From Siphonodentalium dalli (Eukaryota; Mollusca; Scaphopoda; Gadilida; Siphonodentaliidae), in NCBI GenBank assembly GCA_032622095.1, contig CP136063.1:277193426-277257425 (forward strand): DNA of 64,000 bases, in the 5' to 3' direction. A program made the translations under genes and the position numbers. The notes beneath the pieces are model-generated. The model was not told the origin of the DNA. It saw only the letters and a program-made list of their open reading frames with translations, and ran no database searches. Positions 30,501-40,875 of this stretch are shown here, in pieces (position 1 is the stretch's first letter; the number at the start of each line of letters is the position of its first letter).

Positions 30501-30651
30501 TATAAAAAATTGTTATGTTTAGATTGAACCCCTTGTTCAATTTAACACACAAAAATATTCTTCTTCTTTCTTTTTTTTAATTAATTTTGATTTAACTCCT
30601 TACTCAATTTAACTTAATGTTTTTTTTATGAAAACATAACACACCTGTTAT

Positions 30652-30965
30652 GAAACACTTGTACTGCACTGCACTGTAATGCTATTGTCAATAATCACGC
30701 CTTATTTATCAGATCTTATCTCACATGTTTGTAAACAAATACATGGGAGAATGTGGGGTCATTAATGTTCAATTTAGATTTGAGATAGAATCCCATGGGT
30801 TCTTAGCCCTTTTTGTGCACTGCACTGTAATGCTATTGTCAATAAGACTGCCTTATTTATTAGATATTATCTGACATGTTTGATAAACAAATAAATGGGG
30901 AGAGTGTGGGGTCATTAATGTTCAAAGTAGATTTTAGATAGTATCCCATGACTTCTTAGTCTGGC
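30652..30965. repeat. Tandem duplication of about 160 bp
   Basis: 'actgcactgtaatgctattg' starts both halves (30666 and 30819). Each continues through 'cttattta', 'ctgacatgttt' and 'gtggggtcattaatgttcaa' to 'catg..ttcttag'. The copies are roughly 85-90% alike by eye. Confidence 0.8.
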
Positions 30966-32374
30966 TTGTAAACAAATTACATTATATCTTGAGTGATTGA
31001 TATGGTGCCTGTATAAACCATATAAATTATTATGTAGATTGATTTGAATATCTGGCTAGTCAAAAGTGTCTGAGATAGGGATTGAACACTTTTGCTTTCA
31101 AAGAGTTGACTTCCAATTTCTAAACATATCCGCTGAAATCACGAAACCATTGGATACGATAGTGAGAGCTCTTTGTATGATGTGCATATGGGGCAGAGCT
31201 ATGATTTTTAAAACTACCCCACCCACCCCAAATACTTTAACCCCTTCTTAAAACAAATTAATTGAGCTTTCTGTGGTCCTATTTTTGATAAATTATTAGT
31301 TATAGAGGTAACAGGTGTTACAATATTATGCATGTACATGATGTTAACTCTTTATCTATGCTAATGGTGTGTAGATCTATTATGCTGATAATGTCAAGGA
31401 AAAAGTATCAGTGGTGCCAGCATATGAACCCTTCCCTACATTCTGTAACTACTTTTGAAGAAAATGAATTCACTTCAACTCTTAAAATATACCACTCACT
31501 CATCCACCCTACCTGTATCTATGCTGTTGAATTCAAGTTTGGTACTAGTATAATAAAATATAGATTACTAATGATTCCTATGCTGACATGTTGGGATGGG
31601 GGGTATATGATGGCAATGTTAGAGACAATGGGAGGGAGTTTAGACGGTCATTGGTGTCAAAATTTCCAACAATTCTAAAGTTCATGCCTGATACAACATT
31701 AGTTGTAAATTTGATTTTCACACCAAGCATAGGTTAGAATTGTTGATTTTCCAACCAGTATGTTTTTAGATCAACAGTCAATATTTTCCTACATCCTGTT
31801 AAACTGTTGGACCGAAATTCGAAATGACCACCTTTTTTAACTTTATGGTGGGTTTTCCATAAATTTTAACTTTATTGGGGATGTCAGGTTGGCCACAAAT
31901 TTTAACTCTATGTGCGATATCAGGTTGGAAATTTCCAAAAGTTGGAGAGCTTGATGTACCAATGGCAATATTCCAACCTAAGAGGGATGTGCAAAAGTTA
32001 TTTTATGAACATTAATGTGGTCTAGTTGTCTTGTTTAAAAAGAGTTGGGGAGGTTGAAGATTTGTCAACGAAGTTCCACCAGCTATGTCCATGTGTAGAA
32101 CTACTTGTCTTAAGTCATTTTGACAAGTACTGACTGTTGTAATCTTCAGAGTCCCAGTCTCCTTAGTCTTTGCAGTCATGTGATCTACTCCACAGTCATT
32201 GACTGTCTTGTTATTTACACTATCGGGGTAAATGCACACACAACCCACATATTACGCCATCAGCGTCACGCTATATTTCACGCTTAGTGGTATGAATATA
32301 ATATTATTACTACATTGCATGTACTTCCACCATATATAAATTTTAACAAGCAGGGTGACTCTGCGACGCACAGG
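30966..32374. other. Intergenic sequence without recognised features
   Basis: No gene supported. The 116-codon frame at 31328-31678 has no known motif. Words such as 'gttggaaatttcc' link 31740-31960 with 20870-21020. Confidence 0.45.
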
Positions 32375-32560
32375 TTAAAGTGGTATAGAACACTCCGCTG
32401 TGAACATTTGGTGGGATTAGATAATACTCTTGATCAAAGTGGTCTTCTCATAAACTGTACACCCAATTGGGAATCACAAAACGTCATTCCCATATATACA
32501 TGGATTATAACCAGTGGCTGATCTTGTCGAGTGATTGCCATTTTGTTTATCGCGATTAAA
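32375..32560 (+). mobile_element. Diverged fragment of family M5
   Basis: 'ttaaagtggtatagaacact' followed by 'ccgctgtgaacatttggtg' and 'aaacgtcattcccatatata' follows the order of landmarks in M5 (33945), with heavy divergence. Confidence 0.4.
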
Positions 32561-32579
32561 TCGTCCCGCACGTGAATAA

Positions 32580-32896
32580 GTACTTATTTTATAACTACCT
32601 GTGTACTTGATACGTACTTATTTTATAACTACCCGCGTACTTGAGACGTACTTATTTTATAACTACCCGCGTACTTGAGACATACTTATTTTATAAATAC
32701 CCGCGTACTTGAGACGTACTTATTTTATAACTACCCGTGTACTTGAGACGTACTTATTTTATAACCCCCCCCCCCCCGTGTACTTGAGACGTACTTATTT
32801 TATAACTACCCGCGTACTTGAGACGTACTTATTTTATAACTACCCGCGTACTTGAGACGTACTTATTTTATAACTACATGTGTACTTGAGACGTTA
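32580..32896. repeat. 34-bp minisatellite, about 9 copies
   Basis: The unit contains 'gtacttattttataactacc' then 'cgcgtacttgagac'. The period is 34 (32580, 32613, 32647, ...). One unit is altered by a poly-C run at 32765-32777. Confidence 0.94.
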
Positions 32897-33104
32897 TCAT
32901 TTTTGTAAATTGTACAATCGACGTGGTTGGAATTCTCGGCAATAGTAGATCAATTATTGTCACATTCTTCCAGCTTGGAGCCTGAGTACTCAATGATCAA
33001 GTTGATGATTCACGAAACTGACTTACAGCATGCCTTGAAAAGTAACCAAACATTATATATGGTTAAAATTTCTAATTTCTAATTTTTTGTATCAATTTTG
33101 ACAC

Positions 33105-33169
33105 CGCGAATGGCCCCCTGACTACGGTATTGAATGTCGAATGGCTCCCTGACTACGGTATTGAATGTC
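33105..33169. repeat. 31-bp direct duplication
   Basis: 'gaatggc(c/t)ccctgactacgg' followed by 'tattgaatgtc' occurs twice in tandem. Confidence 0.85.
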
Positions 33170-33287
33170 GACTCATTTTCGTCGCCTCTATATATATGGC
33201 AAACATTTGCAGATATACGGCTTAGTTTTGTTCTATCTTGAATAAAAACAGCATAGCAGGTGACCATTCTTTGTCTCTGTCTTCGCC

Positions 33288-33734
33288 CCCGTGTACGTGG
33301 TATCGCCAAACCCGAGGGTATCACCAAACCAGACGATGCTGTTTTGATAAACGAACATATCTTCCCTCAGATGAATCTATATATCTCCCAGTTAAATGGT
33401 GATATCCACTATTCAAAACAAAATTTCGCAAAGCGGGATGTTCCCTAAATGGGATAGCGTCCATATAGCTTGTTCTCACTCCGATAAATTTAATAGAAAT
33501 TCCGGCTCATTTAAGATTTTATCATAAATAGTAGACACTTTTTGACGTTAGGTAGTTCGTTTGAAACATAATTATCAGCCACAGATGGCGGATAATGCGT
33601 GTGTCAATAGAAAAAAATATATGTTTAATTAACCATTAAATACTATCTGCGTCCAAGTGTGGGTACCCGCCATAATTTCAGGTATCAAAGCCGCAGATCG
33701 AGATGCCGCCAAACCAGATACCACGTACACGGGG
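33288..33734. repeat. Inverted repeat pair, 17 bp arms
   Basis: 'ccccgtgtacgtggtat' at about 33288-33304 is the exact complement of 'ataccacgtacacgggg' at about 33718-33734. Both arms are also next to 'gccaaacc' and 'tctgtctt' words. This may be a TIR pair or the remains of a folded-back repeat. The 430 bases between look unremarkable. Confidence 0.5.
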
Positions 33735-33944
33735 TGGTCCTTGACTCTGTCTTTGTAACACTGGAGGGGAAAATGTACCGGATTCATGCAATATATTCCA
33801 ATGTTATGTCACTTGTCACTGTTCAGCAAACACAATGGAACCGAAATACATTTCATTTTATTTAGTTTTCAATAACAAAGATGCAGTGGTGTGTTGTTTT
33901 GTTGGTGATTTAACAACCGAAAGTCTGGATCAAAGGATTCCAAA

Positions 33945-34327
33945 TTAAAGTGATATGAAACACTCCGGTTGGGTGATCAAATAGAATTGGAGAATAATCT
34001 TGCTCAAATTAGTTATGTTCACGAATATTAATCCAAATTTACAACACACATCGTCATTCTGATATATTAATTAAATGCAATGACTCTCGATGGCGAAATC
34101 ATTTTCGTTAGTTTATCGTCGATAGTTGCGTCCCGAATCGAGATGTAAATATTTACAATTGAGCGTAGTTCAGACGATGTTTTCTATGGAGACGTTACTA
34201 TGGTAAATTTCTTTGCAATTTTCGGCGATGTTAGCAGAATGCTATATTCCCAATGCAGCTTGGCATAACACCTGAGTACGAACTTATCAGTTTCACTCAC
34301 CCGAACAAGTCCATAATATGTTTTTAA
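33945..34327 (+). mobile_element. TTAAAG-ended repeat family M5, copy 3
   Basis: The left end 'ttaaagtgatatgaaacact' and right end 'aatatgtttttaaa' bound a 383-bp copy. Landmarks 'ggagaataatcttgctcaaa', 'tgactctcgatggcgaaat' and 'acccgaacaagtccataat' match 12134-12508 throughout. Confidence 0.82.
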
Positions 34328-35097
34328 ATATAACAGTATGGATTCTTAGTCGTTCATTTCCTCCAGTCTAAGAATATCATTGGAATCTCAATCACAAACA
34401 TGTTATTCTTGGGCGCCGTTCAGACTGATGGTACAATCACGTTCATACAACCAACTGAGTCACATTGCTGGGGAATATGGATTTTAGTTTTTAACCTTGG
34501 CACGGAGTTCCGGCACCGTTGAGTATTATTCTACTGTGGCCCATCGAACACATGATTGACATGGACAGTTTCAACTTTTTCTACCGCCGGCAAGTGTCTC
34601 GAAAACTAGAGGAATTCTTCACAGTAAAGCAAGTCACTTGACTAAAATTTGTTAAATTGTAAGCCACTTAAAATTAACTGGACTATGTCTTTAATAACAC
34701 ATGCACCGTGTATACGTCCTGTATATGTGAATAAATGCACGTGTCCTCGGATGCCAACCATGCAAGTCATTAGTCCCGATTACCACGATGGAATTTCCAG
34801 ATCGATATACAATGTACATTCGAAAACGGTCGAGGCAATGTTTCAATAGTGCATTGTGTCTCACAATGGCATAAGCCTACTTGAGGAACTAGATAATAGG
34901 GCTTAGCAGATGTCAATTCATACACTTAGGATAATTAAGAAATTAGCCACAGTCTTCATAAGGGTACATGAGGATTGGTCAGGGACGATGTGACAGGCGT
35001 GGGTGTCTAAAGCCCTCAACGTTTGTAAATTTTTCCAGCAGTTTGAAATGTCATACCTGAATTAACCGAAAATTTCAGACTGGAAATGGGCAGACGG
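34328..35097. other. Intergenic sequence without recognised features
   Basis: No repeats or coding features that I can support. Confidence 0.5.
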
Positions 35098-35480
35098 TCC
35101 CCATATCATCAAGATACAACAACAACAACAACATTTCTTCAAAATACGCTTTAGTTATCAGAATCAAAATAATGCTAGCCAGTCAACTATGGTATCCAAT
35201 TTCCCAAAACGTGTTATTTATCGACATTTTATTCAACGAAATTTGGCCGTATTACCACTTGATTTTAGAGTTATCCATCTTAATCAGCAATTTTGTCCAA
35301 GACCGTCCGTTTGACGACGTTTTTCTGGGCCACAAATAATTGCAGATCTCGAGAAATAACAAACTTTAAAAATCGATATCTTATCACTGTGAGCTTTGAT
35401 GGGTGGGTTCCTCGACTCGAATCAAATATTTTTTACCTCCGAAGCCAAAGAAATAGTAATTTAGGAGCGTTAATTCGGAA
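35098..35480. mobile_element. Foldback element family M4, copy 3 (ends lost)
   Basis: Begins at 'ggtccccatatcatcaag' with the (aac)n tract, as 30 bases inside the copy at 8203, and ends 'agccaaagaaatagtaattt' + 'aggagcg'. Both terminal 'ttaaaggtactc' sequences are missing. Confidence 0.75.
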
Positions 35481-35859
35481 CTAAAAGTTATAAAATGACC
35501 ATCAATTGAAACTAATTCGGCTAGAATGGTCTGACCAGCTGGAAAGCTTGGGGTATATAATTTGGAAAATTTCAACTAATTGAAATAGGGTGTAAATGAA
35601 ATTGACAAGAGTTGTGATTTTTTTTTGTTCAAGTTGGGGTGGTAAAGTTGAAATTTCTATGTTGAAGACCCCACCCTCTCAAACATCTTCTAGCCACCAT
35701 ATCCATTGGGGGGGGGTGACAAATCAGCATCGAATTTCCAACTGCACATCGGCTTGATCGGGCTGAATTCAAAGCCTTGATTGTGAGATATTTAACATGA
35801 ATGAAAATTTTTTCAACTAGGATTTTTCTGAATGCTGTATGGGGAATTTCAAACACCCC
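35481..35859. other. Intergenic sequence without recognised features
   Basis: Contains G-run 'ggggggggtg' near 35708-35717 and words shared with 31980-32070. No gene. Confidence 0.4.
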
Positions 35860-36015
35860 CCTTTCCGACGGGGCGATTTCACGACATGAATTTCGCCCCA
35901 AATTGTCTGTCCCAAAAATATTTCGCTCCAAAATGTCTGCACTAATAATATTTCACCCAGAAATGTCTGCCACAAAAATAGTTTGGCCCAAAATGTTTTG
36001 CTCAAGTGCCCACTC
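35860..36015. repeat. 30-bp diverged tandem repeat, about 4-5 copies
   Basis: Units of the form 'atttcgc(c/t)ccaaaatgtct' then 'gc(c/a)c(c/t)aaaaat' repeat at a 30-base period. Open frames over it on both strands are by-products of a period divisible by three. Confidence 0.75.
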
Positions 36016-36453
36016 ACGAATGTGGTGGCATTTTCTGTAATTTCATTAATTTCCTCCCATGCAGAGGGGCACATAATTTTCGGGCTACATCCGAAAACTC
36101 AGCCCATATTATTTTCAGCCCAATATCTTGGTCCGAGTGACCATTCGTCTGGGATGTGGGGAATATAAAATCCCACTGCTCATCAGATTGGTTAGTGCTG
36201 GCAAAGCAGGGCCAAAACGTGTTTCTATTGGGTGGGGGGGGGGGGTCGATCGAGTTTATCTAGCGATTTTTTATAATACGATAATTTTATTACACAAGAC
36301 AAATTTACAAAATGCATATAACACAAACACATTATTGAGTGGACATGGTTATGCCCATTGTGTGCACTTAAGGCTCAATTCAATACCACATATTCAATGT
36401 TTGGCTCTTGTGTTTACATGCGCATTATATATACTACATATAGTCAGTTGGTA

Positions 36454-36795
36454 TTAAGGTGGTGCAACGCTAGCAATCATTACTTAAAACTGCACACTAA
36501 ATCCGGTCACTTATGGGACCATTTCCTTTTATACTCAACAGAATATATGCAAGAAATGAGTGAATTTGAGTCGTGGATTAGTGCAAAATACACTCATGTG
36601 CTCTGTGAATGATGTAAACATGGTGTCATAAATCCATTTTCATTATAATTACCATGTTTTTATCGTTCATAGAGCGCACGAGTGTATTTTTCCCTAATCC
36701 ATGGCTCAAATTCACTCATTTGTTGCATATATTCTTTTGAGTATAAAAGGAGATGGTCCCATAAATGGCCGGATTTAGTGTACAGTACCTCTTTA
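36454..36795. mobile_element. Palindromic TTAA-ended element (M6-related)
   Basis: The left arm (36454-36620) and right arm (36640-36795) are complementary over most of their length, for example 'tgagtgaatttgag' against 'ctcaaattcactca' and 'gcacactaaatccgg' against 'ccggatttagtgtac'. The right end 'tacagtacctctttaa' matches the terminus of family M6 (16511). A foldback derivative. Confidence 0.75.
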
Positions 36796-37004
36796 AGCAT
36801 TGGTAACGGATAAAAATAATAAGTCTTCCAGAAATGAATTTAATTCTCATTCTTACTAATGGATTCGTCCCATGATCAAATCAAAAATCTAGTCCAGATA
36901 TAACTAATGCTAGCATTGGTTATTATCTGAAGAATAACTGACACAGACCAATTCTTTCAAAAAGACCTTCTTTTGTGGTTGTCATGAGAAACAACAGTTC
37001 CAAC

Positions 37005-37258
37005 CAAGCCTTGAACTAGTGTGTCTGTCATTTGCAGAATGAGGTCCCCAGAGGGTGAATTTAGTGATGCTACCTCGCATAGCGGGCTAGCATCACCAAA
37101 TTCACCCTCTGGGAACCTCATTCTGCTGAGGTGTATGCAGAATGAGGTCCCCAAAGGGTGAATTTGGTGATGCTAGCCCGCTATGCGGGGTAGCATCACT
37201 AAATTCACCCTCTGGGGACCTCATTCTGCAAATGACAGACACACTATTTCAAGGCTTG
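37005..37258. mobile_element. hAT-type double-hairpin MITE (family M3), copy with perfect duplication
   Basis: Ends 'caagccttgaactagtgtg' and 'actatttcaaggcttg' with the exact 8-bp duplication 'gttccaac' (36997-37004 and 37259-37266). The two hairpins have arms 'cagaatgaggtccccagagg' and are joined by 'tgaggtgtat'. It is the best preserved copy in the window. Confidence 0.93.
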
Positions 37259-37440
37259 GTTCCAACCAAAATAGGATCATAAACCAACGACAGTGCATGC
37301 TAACATTAAATATTTATATATTTTTTAATGATGGTGCATTTTGCTCGAATTAGAAGCATTTCAGTTAATTTAGGACATGATTTGTTTTTCAATTCGGTAA
37401 CAATTATGCGTTTATAGCAGAAAATATAAAAATGTTTGAT

Positions 37441-37556
37441 CCCGAACACGAGGCGGGTGGATCGGTGCTATTCAGCAATCAACCCGACCACGAGGCGGGT
37501 GCTATTCAGCATTCATCCCGAACACGAGGCGGGTGGATCGGTGCTATTCAGCTATT
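37441..37556. repeat. Tandem repeat of about 40-50 bp, 3 copies
   Basis: 'cccga(a/c)cacgaggcgggtg' occurs at 37441, 37485 and 37528, followed by '(gatcg)gtgctattcagc'. The middle copy lacks 'gatcggtg'. Confidence 0.85.
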
Positions 37557-37724
37557 AGCAGCCCGGAGAACTCGAATGTTTGTGGCCCTCTAAGCTTTAG
37601 TTTTATCCTGTGGTCATTTTGCTTTTAAATGGAACCAAATGGGTCAGGAATACTGCTATATGATGTTTTGTATATGCATTTACCTTTTCTGAGTGAACTT
37701 GAGACGGTTCATTGAGTTAATCAG

Positions 37725-38768
37725 TTAAGGGGATACTGTTCTCAAATGCTGGTGTTGGTTTCTATAGACTCTGCTTCGCAGAATAAGGTAACCAACTTAT
37801 TTTAAAGTTGAGTACGAAGTAATGTTACGGATGGCAGATTAACCGGAATGAGAAAATATAATTATCGTCGTGTAGTAATTTGTGTACAATTGTCAAGCAA
37901 ATGTATAAAAAAAAATGTTGTATTATATAGAGGATCTACAACGAGTCCCCAGTTTATAGCGGAATTTACAAAACGAGTCCAGTAAATTAGGTCTGGACCG
38001 AGCCTTTGGCGAGGACCAGACCTAATTTACTGGACGAGTTTTGTAATTGCCGCTATAAACTGGGGACGAGTTGTAGATTCTATTTATTACATGATCCAAA
38101 ACATCGACAAAACATACTTAAATCATCAAATGGGACGCGAAACTAACGTCGACTTCTATAAGGCATACGATGACGTTTCACGTAACTATTCCTTGTTTGA
38201 CCACGTAAAGAAATAGTCCCATATAAATAAAGACTCTTTGGCGCATTTAATGGCGTATATTTAATCACATAACTTTTCAAACTCTTCATTCATGATAGTT
38301 TGTTGGAAAAGTATTGGAATCCGTAGTATTTTGAGACGTAGCGTACGGAATGTTAACAGACGACAAACCGGAAGTCAAAGGTCACCTGGCACTATTTCCT
38401 GTTATTAAATGAACGTTTAATATCACAATTTATAGAATGGGTTTATTGAATGGAATAAGAGTAGGATTATGTAATAAATGCATATACTAGTCCCAGATAC
38501 TCATTTAAGTAATTGTATAGCCACTCTACACGATCATGTGTTACACCAGTTGCGCAACGCATGCACTTAAATTCGTAATTTAACATACGGATCGAGCCAT
38601 AACTTAAATTTATATAAAATTACTAACTATGATTTTAAGATAACCGGTTAACCTGAACGATTACAGAAGACATCTCGACTCAAATTACTTATTTTTCTAC
38701 ATATTATCGATCTTAGATCGTTGTTATTACGTGGGATTTATTGAAATTGGCGTACAGTCTCACTTTAA
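37725..38768 (-). mobile_element. TTAAAG-ended element family M6, copy 2, carrying a nested insertion
   Basis: The left end is 'ttaaggggatactgttctc' and the right end 'cgtacagtctcactttaa'. Read in reverse it aligns with 16511-17100 from both ends ('gacgataattatattttctc', 'aacaacgatctaagatcgat'). The alignment is broken by about 551 bases (37928-38478) absent from that copy, which are the CGAG-hairpin element listed separately. Confidence 0.82.
37928..38478 (+). mobile_element. CGAG-hairpin element, copy B (551 bp), nested in M6
   Basis: The left end 'tagaggatctacaa' and right end 'attatgtaataaa' are fixed by comparison with the uninterrupted M6 copy at 16511. The hairpin spans 37936-38076. 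It has facing CGAG motifs at 37942/38067, 37974/38035 and 37999/38010, with stem segments of 21 and about 28 bases between them. 'tttattacatgat' (38083-38095) pairs with the right end (12 of 13). The same architecture as copy A (22328), but much of the stem sequence differs with pairing retained. No transposase, no clear target duplication. Confidence 0.75.
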
Positions 38769-40875
38769 GAATGGGGCAAGATAATGCTGGATGTCATGAA
38801 TGGTGCAGTGAATTACTACAGTTCCTCAACATGAATCCATAAATGCACATTTGCTTGATTAGGCTAAACGTTAAATTATTGAGCTGAGAAAGAATTGCAC
38901 ATGATTCTTAAAATTACATAATTCAGAAAGGCACTTTCCACAATGGCAATACAATCAAAAAATCACACACCCTCTGCATTCACACAATTAACTTCCGTAA
39001 GAATCAGCACAAATCGCGATACGGTTACACGAATGTTTCCGACGTTCATCGCGCAATAACTGAAGTCGACACTTCATAAAAAGGGTGAACACATACGTCA
39101 TTCAAAGACGACCGTGCCGTGCACTCGCTCGCGGTACGTGCATGGTGTCCACGTCACAAAAAAGTGATGAACCACCTACGTCACTTCAAGCTGCGTGTTG
39201 TTATTGGGATACTGTGTAAAGTGTGTTGTAATTTGAACAATATATGTTACTTACATTTGTTTGATTTAGTTTTGAAAGTTATTCAAATTATTATTGTTCT
39301 ATTAACATGTACTGGTTTATGATTATAAGAAATGACTTGCACATCGATTGGGGTCATTGGTTTTGACCGGCAGAGTAATTAAACACAGTTCGTTCCAAAA
39401 AGGTGGGTACCTAAAGGCCAGAATATTAGTATTTGCGTCTTGTGTCCGTGAATTTTGTCTTGACACCCCTTGTGTCCAGGTGAATATAAATATACTAATC
39501 AGTGGCAACAACACTAACTGTTGTGTCTGTTAGGTTGAATAAATAAATGGCAAACTGAATGCCGCCTTAAATCTGCCGTGTCAATTGCGCCATTGACAAT
39601 ACAGCCCGACATGGCATCTCCATACACATATAATATAGAGTTATAGAACTGACGGTTTGTTGTTAGTAACGCGTGTCACACGGTCTAACAATGAAACACA
39701 AACAAATCCGCTAATTATATCCAAACCACACACTATGTATGACATATATTATTGCACTGGGTTTTTTAATGGGACCCAGTTTGATAAATGCATTCCAATG
39801 CCAACACAAAGCATTATTGGTAACGTCGTGCTTCTGTAAACTGATTGTAGTCACTTCCCAGAAGTGTGTAATTATAAAGATCCCTCCATGTTGTCACTGG
39901 CTTGATATAAGTGGCTACTGCGCGGCACTAAACGGCTCACTTATGGTACGTCCAGAATATGAACGGAAACAGACATCTTTACCAAAGCGAACGACATGAG
40001 AAGTAAAATTTCTGTAGTTCCACTTGTTACGCGCGCTCCGCGTGTATACTAATGTAGATATTCCTATTTCGCCTGGGCGCATGGGTGTATTATTTATAGA
40101 ATGGGAATTTTTGGGATGATTAAAAGTCGAACTGCGACCGGACGCCGAGTCCGATAAAAGGTGTAGTTGGGAATTTCAATTTCGTTTATTGTCGTTAACA
40201 TTATGTCAATAATGTTGATTTTTGGTTTGTGATAAGCTATGCCAATTACAAATAAAAGAAATGAATAAGATAATTTGAAAGTCTTATATTTCAACTTCTA
40301 TAGACATTTTTCGTTCTGCAGCCCACTGGGGGTTGTGGTCGGAGACGACCGAGTCGGTCGCCGGTTCGTTAATTATGTGCTGGTTGTTATTGTTATTTTA
40401 ACGGAATTCTGAGTTGGTCATTCGCAAAACCAATATATTTTATATTCTATAATTACAAACATGGGTATATAATATATATGACATTGAGCGCGTTACCATT
40501 TCTGACATTGGTTTTCTTGTATAAGGGTGCTACTGACACTTGCCTTCAAATGCATGTATTATTGCAATCTCTACCAGCAGTGTATATCTTTCCGACAAAC
40601 ACCTCTGTTCACTTACGTATTAAATTCCCGTCTGTCGTTCACACGCCAAAGAAATACGAGATATAATACTATGATTTTGGTAGCAACATAGTCCCACGCA
40701 AATGTGGCATTTATTTGGGAAACTCATCATTTATGCACAGGTTTGAACACGATTCTGGTATGATGTCATGAGTCTGTGTTGCCCGCGACAAAATTATTAT
40801 TATTGAACACGTATTTTCTCCAATAATTATTTACAAGAATCTGTCAATTCTGGAAATGGGATAGCGTCGATAACC
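38769..40875. other. Intergenic sequence without recognised features
   Basis: About 2.1 kb with scattered short frames (60-86 codons) and no known motif. A slightly GC-richer patch at 40322-40370 ('ggtcggagacgaccgag', a small hairpin) is unassigned. No tRNA fold found. Confidence 0.5.

Noticed and set aside
35801-36074. Frames on both strands with 10-residue periodic peptides
   Set aside because: The underlying DNA is a 30-bp tandem repeat whose length is a multiple of three; both strands are open for that reason.
36957-37154. 65-codon minus-strand frame (and 10675-10902 on +) with SPSGDLILQMT
   Set aside because: It lies inside the hAT-type MITE M3 hairpins; the peptide is a by-product of the repeated DNA.
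40322-40375. tRNA- or SINE-like promoter around 'ggttcgttaatt'
   Set aside because: The B-box match is incomplete and there is no A box or cloverleaf in the expected position.
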